DNA of 64,000 nt from Rheinheimera salexigens (GCF_001752395.1 NZ_MKEK01000001.1:2471147-2535146); one strand, 5' to 3'; shown: positions 9,597-18,064, numbered from the stretch's first letter. A program made the numbers and translations. Notes: generated from the letters alone by a model not told the origin.

Positions 9597-10681
9597 GCTT
9601 ACATTTGTCAGAGGTACTAGATCAATTTCTACCTGACTATCAGCAGAGCCAAACGATGAGTTGGCAACAACAGGCTGTATGTAAACATATCATGCAGTGT
9701 CGCACCGCTGCTCTAGGCCAACAATTGTGGCAATGCGATAGTTGCCACCAACAGCAAGTGGTGTACTGCTCGTGCCGAGATAGACATTGCCCGCGCTGTC
9801 AAGGGCAACGCACCCGTGATTGGCTGCAAGCACAGAGTGCCAACTTGGTGCAGGCGAAATACTTCCACCTCGTGTTTACCTTGCCGCATGAGCTCAATGT
9901 ACTGAGCCAGTATGCACCAGAGAAACTCTATAAAAGCCTGTTTAATGCGGTGTGGCAAACGTTAAGCACCTTTGCTCAGAGACATCGTAAAGTGGCAGGT
10001 GAATTAGGCATGACAGCTATCCTGCATACGTGGGGGCAAACCCTGTCGCAGCATATTCACCTACACTGCTTAATTCCTGGCGGTATGTTAAATAAAGCTG
10101 AGCGTTGGCAATTGATAAGCAAAGGTTATTTGTTTCCAGTGAAGGCATTATCCACAGTGTTCAGAGCGAAGATGTTGCAGCAGTTACGCAGTGAGCAGCT
10201 CAGCATCCCCAACGCCGATGCATTGATGGCGAAACCTTGGACGGTGTTTAGCAAAGCTTGTTTGTGTAAACCACAAACGGTACTGAGTTATCTTGGTCGT
10301 TATACCCGCAAAGGCGTATTGCATGAAAGTCGGTTGCAGCATATTGATACTGACAATGTTAGCTTTAGATACCGTGACTATAAAGACGGCAACAAACACA
10401 AAGTGATGATCTTAAAGGGGACTGAGTTTATCCGCCGTTACTTAAGCCATGTATTACCAAAAGGCTTTATGCGCATTCGACATTATGGAATATTGGCGAA
10501 TCGATGTCGCAAGCAGAAACTGGCGATTATTAGAAAACAGGAGGTGGCAGCGAATCCAGAGGAAAAACAGACAACCTCTGAACAGGAAACGCCTTGCTGG
10601 CATTGCCCGCACTGCCGAACGGGTTTACTTCACTTAGTGTCTGTATTAGCACAAGATTTGCACCGAAAGCCTGATAGCTGA
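9593..10681 (+). CDS. IS91-family HUH transposase
   Basis: A 362-residue rolling-circle type transposase. The N-terminus is a Cys-rich zinc-binding domain (CDSCHQQQ, CSCRDRHCPRCQ, about residues 45-75). The HUH metal-binding motif is HIHLHCLIPGG and the catalytic Tyr region is SYLGRYTRK. ATG 9593 overlaps the upstream recombinase stop by four bases; TTG 9581 is in frame but unnecessary. A second Cys pair near the C-terminus (CWHCPHC) may bind metal. Length is about normal for the IS91 group. The reading frame is intact, so the element may be functional. Confidence 0.92.
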   Translation: MSLHLSEVLDQFLPDYQQSQTMSWQQQAVCKHIMQCRTAALGQQLWQCDSCHQQQVVYCSCRDRHCPRCQGQRTRDWLQAQSANLVQAKYFHLVFTLPHELNVLSQYAPEKLYKSLFNAVWQTLSTFAQRHRKVAGELGMTAILHTWGQTLSQHIHLHCLIPGGMLNKAERWQLISKGYLFPVKALSTVFRAKMLQQLRSEQLSIPNADALMAKPWTVFSKACLCKPQTVLSYLGRYTRKGVLHESRLQHIDTDNVSFRYRDYKDGNKHKVMILKGTEFIRRYLSHVLPKGFMRIRHYGILANRCRKQKLAIIRKQEVAANPEEKQTTSEQETPCWHCPHCRTGLLHLVSVLAQDLHRKPDS

Positions 10682-10915
10682 CCTGTTAAAGCATCAGGAT
10701 GATAAAGAGTAGGTCGATAAGATCTAGGATTGCTATTGCCTAATAACAGAAACCTTACAAAAAAATTAGAAAGCAGCGAGTATGATGACAACCCAGAATC
10801 GACATAAGTACATGCTTAATAGTTATTTACGCTTCAACATGATGTAAATCAGTTGTTCCCTAAAGTAACAAATTCCATTAGCATCAAGTATACCAATAAT
10901 AAAGCGAGTCGGCCC

Positions 10916-10976
10916 GTCCAACAGGCGTTTACCCGCCACTGCACAACGTGCCGGATAAAACGCTAAAGGGTTATGG
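10916..10976 (+). other. attC-like recombination site 1 (about 61 bp)
   Basis: Outer boxes GTCCAAC (10916-10922, fits RYYYAAC) and GTTATGG (10970-10976, near GTTRRRY). Inside, GCGTTT (10925-10930) pairs with AAACGC (10958-10963), CCG (10933-10935) with CGG (10952-10954) and CAC with GTG around the centre. The length matches the shortest known attC sites. It would belong to a preceding cassette whose gene is gone. Confidence 0.55.
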
Positions 10977-11001
10977 CTGTAATCGATAGAGGATATCTAA
11001 A

Positions 11002-11355
11002 ATGGCAGATCTGGTAACAACCGTCTCCACCGCTATAAGCTTGGCGACTAGACTCAGAGAAATAAGCAAGAATATTGAAGATGCTGAGTTCAAGAATCTT
11101 CTTGCAGACCTGAACCTTGAGCTAGCAGATGCCAAGATGAAGATGGCTGTTCTGATATCTGAAAACGCGGAAATGAAAGCGAAACTGGACTCCCTTACGA
11201 GCGCCACTGGCGAACCATGTCCCAAGTGCAATAATAGGACATTTCAAATTGTATCTACTCGCGCCCATCCGACGTTTGGTGACATGGGCGCTAAGGAAAG
11301 AGAGTATAAATGTTCTGGCTGTGGGTTCGAAGAATCTAAACTCATCAAACCATAA
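11002..11355 (+). CDS. Cassette-borne coiled-coil zinc-ribbon protein
   Basis: A 117-residue protein: a helical, probably coiled-coil N-terminal two thirds with hydrophobic/charged periodicity, then a C-terminal zinc ribbon with two Cys pairs (CPKC and CSGC, about residues 72-108). GAGG precedes ATG 11002 by nine to ten bases. Its stop codon lies inside the first box of an attC-like site, the arrangement of an integron gene cassette, and another attC-like site lies just upstream, so the gene forms a complete cassette. Function unknown; no catalytic motif is seen. Confidence 0.8.
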   Translation: MADLVTTVSTAISLATRLREISKNIEDAEFKNLLADLNLELADAKMKMAVLISENAEMKAKLDSLTSATGEPCPKCNNRTFQIVSTRAHPTFGDMGAKEREYKCSGCGFEESKLIKP

Positions 11356-11433
11356 CAAGGCCAGGCACGGCGACGCCTACTACATTGCGGCTTCGCCTCC
11401 ATTTCGTAGCCGCGCATGCTGGCAGCGTTATAC
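11350..11433 (+). other. attC-like recombination site 2 (about 84 bp)
   Basis: Outer boxes CCATAAC (11350-11356) and GTTATAC (11427-11433). Read inward from each side both halves give ATAAC, three bases, GCCAG, so the arms pair with a small bulge. A further imperfect stem and a GGC-TTC-GCC hairpin occupy the centre. It resembles Vibrio-type repeats that begin with TAACAA and end with GCGTTAT. Confidence 0.65.
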
Positions 11434-11484
11434 GATGGCCGTAAAAAGTCCGCTTGCGACCCAAAGCGGTCATTAGGAACGATC

Positions 11485-12744
11485 ATGTTGATCCCAGTGA
11501 AAGGAGTTCATGTGAGCCAACAAGAAGAGAAGTACCCAGCTAGCGCCATATCCTCGTGGAGCGGCTTCGTTTATCAAGGGAAAATTGCGCTATATCACTC
11601 ACTTAAACTTATTCATGATGGTGACTTGGACTTCGAGCTTCAGCTAGATAGTAGCGACGACTTCGCTATTTATAAGGCCGGAAAGCTACATTCTGCTCAT
11701 CAAGTTAAAGCCAAGATTAGTCGTTATCGCAGTGGCTACGCCAAGGCACTAGAGCAGTGCACTTTAATCGAATACGACAAAATAAAAGGGACGCCCCGTT
11801 ACTTTCACGTATCCGTACAGCTAGACAATACCGATGATCACAAAGGCGCTAGCGGAGAAATAGTAAAATTCTACCGCTACGGAGACAACTTTCACTGTGG
11901 ACTGGGTGAAATTGAAGGACTAACCAAAGCACTAATAAAAAAAATATTTGAGAACGAGTCCATCACTGTCAGTGATAATCTCATAAATTTTAACTATTGC
12001 TTACTTTCAGAAAAAATAAGTACCAAGGCGATACACAATCACAAATTAAATCAAGTGGACGGCTTTTCAGAAAACAAAGCTGCTTACGTGGGCCGTATCG
12101 AGGGCAAAGAAATCTTAGAGGACCTTCTGAACCAAAACCCCTACCAGGATAGGGGTTACTATGCAGTTGAGTTGAAGACTGAACTCCTAACATACTTGGA
12201 AGAAATACTGGATCAGACACTTCCACGCATGAGTGATGCCACTTATGAGAGAGCTAGACGTTTGTGTGAGCACATTCGCGAAACGCCCATCAACGAATTA
12301 AAAAAACTATGCCAGATGATGAAGCCATCCGAGCGGTTCCAAGACGTTCAGACGAACGACATTAGGCGATATACCAAGCTCATCCAGGCTATTTCGGTGG
12401 AGCCCATATTCAAGCATCTCCCGCACTACCTAGATAGCGAAAATAGGTTCTACGTACCTACAGCGCTTGACGTAGATGAAAGCGAAGAGTGTGAGTCTGA
12501 CATGATCCGTGAAATGAAAAACAACGGCGATCTGCTGAGACTACTTTTTGAGTACAATCATCTAATTGCTAGTAAATCAGAAGCCTCATTCACCTTTAAT
12601 ACAAAATTCACAAACTCAGATGATTTCGACAACAAACCGGCGACTGAGAAGCTTGAAAGTAACATCACCAAATCACTATGCATTAGCGTAATTACAATAG
12701 ATGACGCGGAGGGGCGACTAAATGATAAAACAACTCATGGATGA
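11485..12744 (+). CDS. ABC-3C-type system effector, restriction-endonuclease-like N-domain
   Basis: A 419-residue protein (410 if it starts at GTG 11512, which has AAGGAG five bases upstream). The N-terminal segment resembles DUF4297-like nuclease effectors: SSWSGFVYQGKIALYHSL, then Asp-rich DSSDDFAIY and HSAHQVKAK, matching a D...QxK version of the PD-(D/E)xK active site. The rest is a helical C-terminal domain of the kind that couples effectors to the other two components. It overlaps the next gene by 23 bases. Predicted to cut nucleic acid when the ABC ATPase signals infection; this role is inference from the three-gene context and the motif. Confidence 0.68.
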   Translation: MLIPVKGVHVSQQEEKYPASAISSWSGFVYQGKIALYHSLKLIHDGDLDFELQLDSSDDFAIYKAGKLHSAHQVKAKISRYRSGYAKALEQCTLIEYDKIKGTPRYFHVSVQLDNTDDHKGASGEIVKFYRYGDNFHCGLGEIEGLTKALIKKIFENESITVSDNLINFNYCLLSEKISTKAIHNHKLNQVDGFSENKAAYVGRIEGKEILEDLLNQNPYQDRGYYAVELKTELLTYLEEILDQTLPRMSDATYERARRLCEHIRETPINELKKLCQMMKPSERFQDVQTNDIRRYTKLIQAISVEPIFKHLPHYLDSENRFYVPTALDVDESEECESDMIREMKNNGDLLRLLFEYNHLIASKSEASFTFNTKFTNSDDFDNKPATEKLESNITKSLCISVITIDDAEGRLNDKTTHG

Positions 12745-13387
12745 AGCACTTGTTGCCCATGGCTTTGTGAACAAACATGAACTGGAAACCACAAGCTTTT
12801 ATATTCGCGAGTCTGGATCTGCCATTAGGTTCGCAGTCGTACATAACTTAGACGACCTAACTGCCCCTGCCGAACTGAATAACCGAATCAATCACCTTGC
12901 TCCTGAGGAATTTCTCAGAAACCCAAGCTTCAAGAAAAACTGCGATTTAATTTGTATTCATCGCCTTAACGTTCTGGCCGAATTCAAGGATCAAGAAGAA
13001 GAGATCTTCGCAATCGAAGAAGATCCGCACTTTTATAAAAAATATGTCCTTTATTACAGTACTGCGGAAGAAAGTGCGCTCACTAATTTCACATACAGCA
13101 AACTGGTATCTGTGATTGCTGAAAAAAAGGAGTTTCTTAATTACAAAGAAAACCCTCTTGAAGCTTCACAATACAGCTTCGCTGCCAAGATTTTTATCAA
13201 GCTTCCTTTCTTGGAGCTACCTAGTCATAAAGGAAATCTCGTGTCCTTGAGACAGCAAGCAACTGAGGCCGTTGCAGAAGCAGGCCTGAGCGATACGTAC
13301 TCGACTATTCAGCAAGTCACAAACGCAAACACTGACGAAATGATTAAGGAAATGATTAAAAATGAATTGGCAAATATCCAAGATTGA
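12722..13387 (+). CDS. ABC-3C-type middle component
   Basis: A 221-residue soluble protein with no catalytic motif I recognise. Size and position between an effector gene and an SMC-like ABC ATPase gene fit the middle component of ABC-three-component systems. GGAGG stands about ten bases before ATG 12722. It overlaps both neighbours (23 and 26 bases), so the three are one translationally coupled operon. Probably links the ATPase to the effector; that is inferred from gene order only. Confidence 0.65.
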   Translation: MIKQLMDEALVAHGFVNKHELETTSFYIRESGSAIRFAVVHNLDDLTAPAELNNRINHLAPEEFLRNPSFKKNCDLICIHRLNVLAEFKDQEEEIFAIEEDPHFYKKYVLYYSTAEESALTNFTYSKLVSVIAEKKEFLNYKENPLEASQYSFAAKIFIKLPFLELPSHKGNLVSLRQQATEAVAEAGLSDTYSTIQQVTNANTDEMIKEMIKNELANIQD

Positions 13388-15695
13388 AGTTTCTAGCTTC
13401 AAAGCATTCAAGCATATCTACTTGGATCTTGGCGAGTCTTCCTTGCTAACTCTCGATGGCCCGAACGGTTATGGTAAAACCAGCATATTCGACGCCATCG
13501 AGCTGCTACTTACCGGCCAGATCGGTCGAATACAAAACTTATTCTCTACTCTACTAAGTAATCGCACAAAGAACTACGCGGACAATCTCTTCTGGAACAA
13601 TCGCTCCGGCGAGAACGATCTTTGCATTAAAATTGAATTCATTAATGGTGAACGTAAACTTATTTTAGCAAGACATTGCCCAGCTTCGATATTCAAGAAG
13701 CCAGCAAACAATCGTGCAGACAATTATGAGAACTTTAACCTTTACGAGCTGCCGGAATTTGAATCATCTGACTTTACGAAGAGCAATCTGCGCGACAACA
13801 ACTTCCTTGACGACGTTTTTGGTAAAAATTTCAGGGAAAACTTCTCCTTCCTTAACTATTTGGAACAAGGACAAAACCGGCTATTACACACTCGGGTAGA
13901 CCAACGTAAGGATAAACTAGGAAACCTCTTTAACATCAGCGATATCGAAGCTGAGATTGAAAACTGCAACACCATATACAGTAAGTTCACAAGGTACATC
14001 AATAATTCTGAACGCAAGGAAAAAGCTTTATTACTACAAGAAGAGATAGCCAGCTTAAAAAGCAAATTGCAGGCAGAGACAAGTAATGTTGAGTACAAAA
14101 AACTCTCCACGACTGATGTCCAACCAATATGGGACAAGGAGATCCTATTCTCAACGTACTCAGCGGTAGATCATGCTGCCTACCAAGAATCAGTTCGCAA
14201 AATTATTGCCCTTCTACCGCTCAAAGCCACAATAAAAACTAGGGTTCACAACGAGACAATCGATGATGACATCGAACGTAACGAAGAATCTCTGAGAAGC
14301 TTAGCTCAATTTGGTAAAGACCTTGAGAAGCTTGATGGACTTGAAGCAATCAAGAAGGAGATTGATGAACTGGAGCGTTCAGCGGCCATCATCAAGCGTG
14401 GGGCCTCGATGATCAAGATCGAAGAAGCCCAATCACTACCAAACTGGGCAAATGGGCGCCATGAGTGGTTTGGGTTACAAATTGAATCTCGAAACAACCT
14501 ACGCGAAAAAAGCAGCGCCAATGCGAGCACCATAGCCGAATTAGAACGCCTGAAAGGGCAGCTGATTGATGAACATAAGAAGTCCTATCCCGATGATCAG
14601 TTGTGCCCTCTCTGTGGCACGAACTGGGAAGATCACAAATCAATGGTGGATGCCATTGAAGCAAGAACCAAGCAGATCTCTGAATCACTAAGTAAGGACG
14701 GAAAGAACTTAGTTAACCTTATTGCTGCTATGGATGCTGAGCTGACGCTTATCGACACCCATATTCAAGATAACTTGAAAGTTCTCAAGCCTACATTTGA
14801 GCCAAATCTTCATGCAGAGCTGACCAAAATTAAGCTTCGGCTCCCAGCAATAACCCTCTTAATGGAGAAGCTGAAAAGCGACAATATTCAGTTTACTGAC
14901 TCATTTACGGACAGTAATGACGTAGTAAACGAGCGACTTGAAAAGCTCAAAATGATTCTAAGGAATAAAAAACAGATTGAAGCTGATGGTTTAGCGCTGC
15001 CGGAGGACTGGCGAGAAACAACAAACAGCGCCTTCAAAGACCTACAGGACTTCTACATAATCACGCCTGAAGACTTGAGAGATAAAGAGCAGTACATATC
15101 GATTAAAGCTAACGAGGCTCAAAATGCAAGACTCCAAACCTGTATTTCCGATCTTAAACTTATCGAAAAAGAAACCCTAGCGGCCCAAAAAGCACAAGGT
15201 AAAATCAAAAAGCTCCGCGACACACTGAAGGAAACAGAGCAAAGGTATACCGACCAGACAATTTCGGCTATTGAGCTCATATTCCATATCTACAGTGGCC
15301 GACTGATCCAAAACTACCAGCGTGGTCTGGGCCTATTTATCGAGAGCCGAGAAGGTACACAGTTGAGATTTCTGACTGCCGAGAAGTCTGAACACGACGC
15401 AGTCATGTCTATGAGTTCTGGTCAGGTGTCCGCTCTTAGTCTTGCCTTCTTTCTTTCCCTAAACAAGGTCTATGCTACCGTACCTCTCATCTTGATTGAT
15501 GATCCGTCGCAATCCCTGGATGAAATTAACGTTGCTTCTTTGACAGATCTACTCCGTTGCGAACTTAAACATTGTCAGTTGGTTGTCTCTTCACACGAGG
15601 ATGATATCTCGGCCTATATGCGTTATCGATTTGAAAGGGCAGGTTTGACAACAAGCTCTCTCAACATGCAGCTCTTGGCGAAAGATGCTTGCTAA
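13362..15695 (+). CDS. SMC/Rad50-like ABC ATPase of ABC-3C-type system
   Basis: A 777-residue ABC ATPase. Walker A is GPNGYGKTS (about residues 34-42), followed by long coiled-coil segments broken near residue 414 by CPLCGTNW, a Rad50-like CxxC hook. The C-terminal half-site has signature MSSGQVSAL (about 684), Walker B ILIDDPSQSLD (about 710) and switch His in SSHEDD. The architecture is that of SMC-type DNA-associated ATPases used in conflict systems. It is the last of three overlapping genes. Likely senses DNA structure or invading nucleic acid and licenses the nuclease-like first protein. Family certain, biological role inferred. Confidence 0.85.
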   Translation: MNWQISKIEVSSFKAFKHIYLDLGESSLLTLDGPNGYGKTSIFDAIELLLTGQIGRIQNLFSTLLSNRTKNYADNLFWNNRSGENDLCIKIEFINGERKLILARHCPASIFKKPANNRADNYENFNLYELPEFESSDFTKSNLRDNNFLDDVFGKNFRENFSFLNYLEQGQNRLLHTRVDQRKDKLGNLFNISDIEAEIENCNTIYSKFTRYINNSERKEKALLLQEEIASLKSKLQAETSNVEYKKLSTTDVQPIWDKEILFSTYSAVDHAAYQESVRKIIALLPLKATIKTRVHNETIDDDIERNEESLRSLAQFGKDLEKLDGLEAIKKEIDELERSAAIIKRGASMIKIEEAQSLPNWANGRHEWFGLQIESRNNLREKSSANASTIAELERLKGQLIDEHKKSYPDDQLCPLCGTNWEDHKSMVDAIEARTKQISESLSKDGKNLVNLIAAMDAELTLIDTHIQDNLKVLKPTFEPNLHAELTKIKLRLPAITLLMEKLKSDNIQFTDSFTDSNDVVNERLEKLKMILRNKKQIEADGLALPEDWRETTNSAFKDLQDFYIITPEDLRDKEQYISIKANEAQNARLQTCISDLKLIEKETLAAQKAQGKIKKLRDTLKETEQRYTDQTISAIELIFHIYSGRLIQNYQRGLGLFIESREGTQLRFLTAEKSEHDAVMSMSSGQVSALSLAFFLSLNKVYATVPLILIDDPSQSLDEINVASLTDLLRCELKHCQLVVSSHEDDISAYMRYRFERAGLTTSSLNMQLLAKDAC

Positions 15696-16145
15696 AAGCC
15701 GCTTATAGCTACCTGGTAGAGTTGGGCTTTCGTGATGGTAATGTTGATGAGTTGAGCCCCGTTGAGGTGTCTGCTATCAGTACGCTTCCGTCAGATTAAG
15801 GAAAGTAGGTCAAGGATTGACAAGAAAAAGAAGTAAAGAAGCTGGATCTGGATGGTTTTGGGAGATAAGCGAGTTGGTTATAATGTCTGCAATTGGCACT
15901 AACCGGTCTTTGTTTTTTAGTGGAGTGCATGCCTGCTAGTGGCATTAAGATACGAGCCGTCGAAGTGGTACTTTTAGTGAAATTAATGGTGCAGTAAACT
16001 TACAACGAGTGGTAATAAGCGCTTGCAAATTGGTTGTGTTCTAAATGCAATTAACTAATTAATTGTTCCTCAAGCGAAAACTGATGCACAAGGCTAAATA
16101 TTGCCAATTTATGCACGGTAATAGGTCACATAGTTCACATAAATA
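15696..16145. other. Intergenic stretch after the ABC operon
   Basis: 450 bases with no convincing complete gene. A short open stretch reads on for about 35 codons after the ATPase stop in the same direction and may be a gene remnant. One copy of the 31-nt imperfect palindrome lies at 15882-15912 (contains CAATTGGCACTAA, identical to the core of the copy at 1464). No attC-like site was found here, so the ABC operon is not shown to be a cassette. Confidence 0.4.
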
Positions 16146-16174
16146 AAAACCCTCTAAACAAACTAGAGGGTTTT
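16146..16174. terminator. Bidirectional rho-independent terminator
   Basis: Perfect 11-bp stem AAAACCCTCTA (16146-16156) with TAGAGGGTTTT (16164-16174), seven-base loop, A-tract and T-tract on either side. It separates the plus-strand ABC operon from the minus-strand operon ending at 16194. Confidence 0.88.
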
Positions 16175-16193
16175 ATATATCACTCATATCTGG

Positions 16194-16502
16194 CTATTGG
16201 AGTGTGAAGCAAAGTGGCAGATGAAATATTTCTTCTGCTGGCATAATAAACGCCCTTTCTTTAAAAATCGATAATACAAACCGCTTGTATTCCTCTGTGT
16301 TACATTCGGTCTGCAGCTTATAGCTCTCAAACAATGTATTTAAAAAGTTAGTGGCCGGGTCATAAATTAATACCTTTCCAGTCCTTATAAAATAAGAACA
16401 CCTATAACCAGCCGTTTTGATACCAAAGGCGTATTTTGTGTCTGTACCTGGTGCATTTTGCACTATGTAATACGACAACGTCGGGCTAAATTGATCAATC
16501 AT
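16194..16502 (-). CDS. Unknown 102-residue protein, third gene of degenerate-recombinase operon
   Basis: Not recognised. A small protein rich in aromatic residues in its first half, without a signal peptide, membrane helix or metal motif. It overlaps the preceding gene by four bases and is followed by a strong terminator, so it is the last member of a three-gene minus-strand operon with a recombinase homologue. It could be a partner, a toxin/antitoxin-like protein or a DNA-mimic; nothing in the sequence decides. Confidence 0.6.
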   Translation of the reverse strand: MIDQFSPTLSYYIVQNAPGTDTKYAFGIKTAGYRCSYFIRTGKVLIYDPATNFLNTLFESYKLQTECNTEEYKRFVLSIFKERAFIMPAEEIFHLPLCFTLQ

Positions 16503-16801
16503 TCGTAATACTCCGTCTGACTTGTGTTCTCTAGTAAGAAGCGTACAAAGCGACGCTGGATCTCATACATATCAATCGCTTTTATACAGCTTACACAACA
16601 AGCTTCCTGTTTCAGCCAGTGATATACCGCCTCACAATTATCATGCTCAGTTCCTTCGCCACAGGCAGATACTAAATTCCTGTCATAAGGATTTATTTTT
16701 AGCGCTGTGATTAAAAATGTAGTCAGCTCACGTACCTGACGATGAAATTGCTTCTGAACAATAAAGTTCTTGTGCATAACCGTCTGTTCGATTGAAATCA
16801 T
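16499..16801 (-). CDS. Unknown 100-residue protein, second gene of degenerate-recombinase operon
   Basis: Not recognised. Several Cys and His residues (SACGEGTEHDNC, EACCVSCIKA, about residues 45-75) could form a metal site. It begins 10 bases after the recombinase-like gene and overlaps the next gene by four bases, implying co-translation. The consistent spacing and lack of overlap with other frames make it a real gene, but no function can be assigned. Confidence 0.62.
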   Translation of the reverse strand: MISIEQTVMHKNFIVQKQFHRQVRELTTFLITALKINPYDRNLVSACGEGTEHDNCEAVYHWLKQEACCVSCIKAIDMYEIQRRFVRFLLENTSQTEYYE

Positions 16802-16811
16802 GGCTATATCC

Positions 16812-17960
16812 TTAGCGATTGCTGTTAGATGAGGTGAAAAGTGAAAGCTGCTTTTGATCAGTTAATGCGCTGTGTTCAGGCTGCTGTAAAGCAAATAAAT
16901 GCTGTATTTTTAAACCTCCAAGTTGCACAGCAACACTCTGGATAGAGAAGCCCTGCTCTATCCATACCCTTGCAGCAGTTAATCTGCATTGGTGTATATT
17001 ACGGTGGCGAACATCTGCATTTTTAAGCGCCTTAAACCACATGCGCGATGCAATTGTTTTGTGTTTAAACGGCAGATTTTTGCCCGAAGTAAAAACAAAC
17101 TTAGCATTACCCGTTTTTACCTGTTGCCGGCGTAATACCTCATGTATTTGCGGAGTTATTACAACGTCTCTTGCTGCTGGAGTACTTATAAACTGGCTAA
17201 CAGAGTTCTGTTCTAGAACAGAGCGAACTCGAATAAAACCGTACTTAAAATCAATATCTTGCCATTGCAGGCTATAAAGCTCTGCACAACTCATTCCCGT
17301 GTAAAACAGTACGGTAAAAAACTCGTACAAAATTACAGGCACACTTCTTAATATTGCCTCCATCTCGTTACGCGAAAATGGATCAAAATCTTTCTTCCCG
17401 CCCGATAGTGCTGAAACGCCATCTATAGGGTTAAAAGAATAGGTTTTGGCTGCGTCTTGCAGGATATGTGTCGCAACACGAACAATAAAGTTGAGGTTAC
17501 GTGCTGAATTAACAAAATTAAATTCAGCCACTTTATCACTTAGCTGCATTCGTAAATTCAGCAAACAACTGGCGGTAATAGCTTCTACACAACGTTCACC
17601 CAGTGCGGGTATTAGATAGTGGGTAATTATTTGCTCAACTTTACGTTTAACAAAAGGGGCTAAGTCACTGGTGTTTGCATGCAACCAACTATCGGCATAC
17701 TGTGCAAAAGTAGGCAACTTAACAGCATCGGAATAGCGGATAGCGGCAGTAACATATTGCAGGTTACTAAATGGGAAATGTGCCGAATAACTGAATATCC
17801 CTGTAATCATTTCAAACGAAATCACTTTTATCTTTTCAGATAAAACTTTACGATTTTGATGTGTATCTTGCAGTTGAGTATTCTCAACACACTTCAAACC
17901 GAGGTAGTTAAAGTTTAACGTTAGAAACCCTGTCTCTGTGCATCGCTTAATGGTTATCAT
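16812..17960 (-). CDS. Tyrosine-recombinase homologue lacking catalytic residues
   Basis: A 382-residue protein with an integrase-like arm, core-binding and catalytic domain layout. The catalytic positions are mostly lost: box I reads TGMSCAEL (Ser for Arg), HQCR retains HxxR, the next His is Gly in QLGGL, and no Tyr follows in the nucleophile region (LFALQQPEH). It should bind DNA but not recombine by the normal mechanism, so a regulator or architectural protein is likely. ATG 17960 is used because AAGGAG is nine bases upstream. It heads an operon with two unknown small proteins and lies behind paired operator palindromes. Alternatively it is a decaying integrase, though the intact frame and tight operon argue against that. 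Confidence 0.75.
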   Translation of the reverse strand: MITIKRCTETGFLTLNFNYLGLKCVENTQLQDTHQNRKVLSEKIKVISFEMITGIFSYSAHFPFSNLQYVTAAIRYSDAVKLPTFAQYADSWLHANTSDLAPFVKRKVEQIITHYLIPALGERCVEAITASCLLNLRMQLSDKVAEFNFVNSARNLNFIVRVATHILQDAAKTYSFNPIDGVSALSGGKKDFDPFSRNEMEAILRSVPVILYEFFTVLFYTGMSCAELYSLQWQDIDFKYGFIRVRSVLEQNSVSQFISTPAARDVVITPQIHEVLRRQQVKTGNAKFVFTSGKNLPFKHKTIASRMWFKALKNADVRHRNIHQCRLTAARVWIEQGFSIQSVAVQLGGLKIQHLFALQQPEHSALTDQKQLSLFTSSNSNR

Positions 17961-18013
17961 CAAACTATCTCCTTGAGCTTAGCTATTATTGGCTAGTAAG
18001 AACACTCACAACT

Positions 18014-18063
18014 TGTTCTTGCAAAGAACACTATACACCATATCTTTGTTCTTTCAAGGAACA
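18014..18063 (-). promoter_or_regulatory. Promoter with paired operator palindromes upstream of degenerate-recombinase operon
   Basis: Two 17-nt palindromes, TGTTCTTGCAAAGAACA (18014-18030) and TGTTCTTTCAAGGAACA (18047-18063), are 33 bases apart centre to centre, about three helical turns. Between and across them, read on the minus strand, lie a -35 TTGAAA (18057-18052), a 16-base spacer and a -10 TATAGT (18035-18030). A dimeric repressor binding both would block the promoter, which points at the operon starting at 17960. Confidence 0.7.
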
Positions 18064-18064
18064 T

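Larger units (their letters stand above)
8671..10700 (+). mobile_element. IS91-like insertion element (ends approximate)
   Basis: Defined by the coupled recombinase and HUH transposase genes. IS91 elements have no terminal inverted repeats or target duplication, so the boundaries cannot be fixed by eye. The left limit given is the small hairpin after GAAC at 8666-8669; the right limit is simply just beyond the transposase stop. It lies directly upstream of an integron-type cassette remnant. Confidence 0.5.

Noticed and set aside
11416..11484. Extended start of the ABC-3C effector inside the attC-like site
   Set aside because: The frame is open back to 11416 but those codons lie in the attC site and a dispersed palindrome; starts at 11485 or 11512 have ribosome sites.
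16812..17960. Ordinary island integrase
   Set aside because: Three of the expected catalytic positions are substituted, so it is reported as a degenerate homologue.
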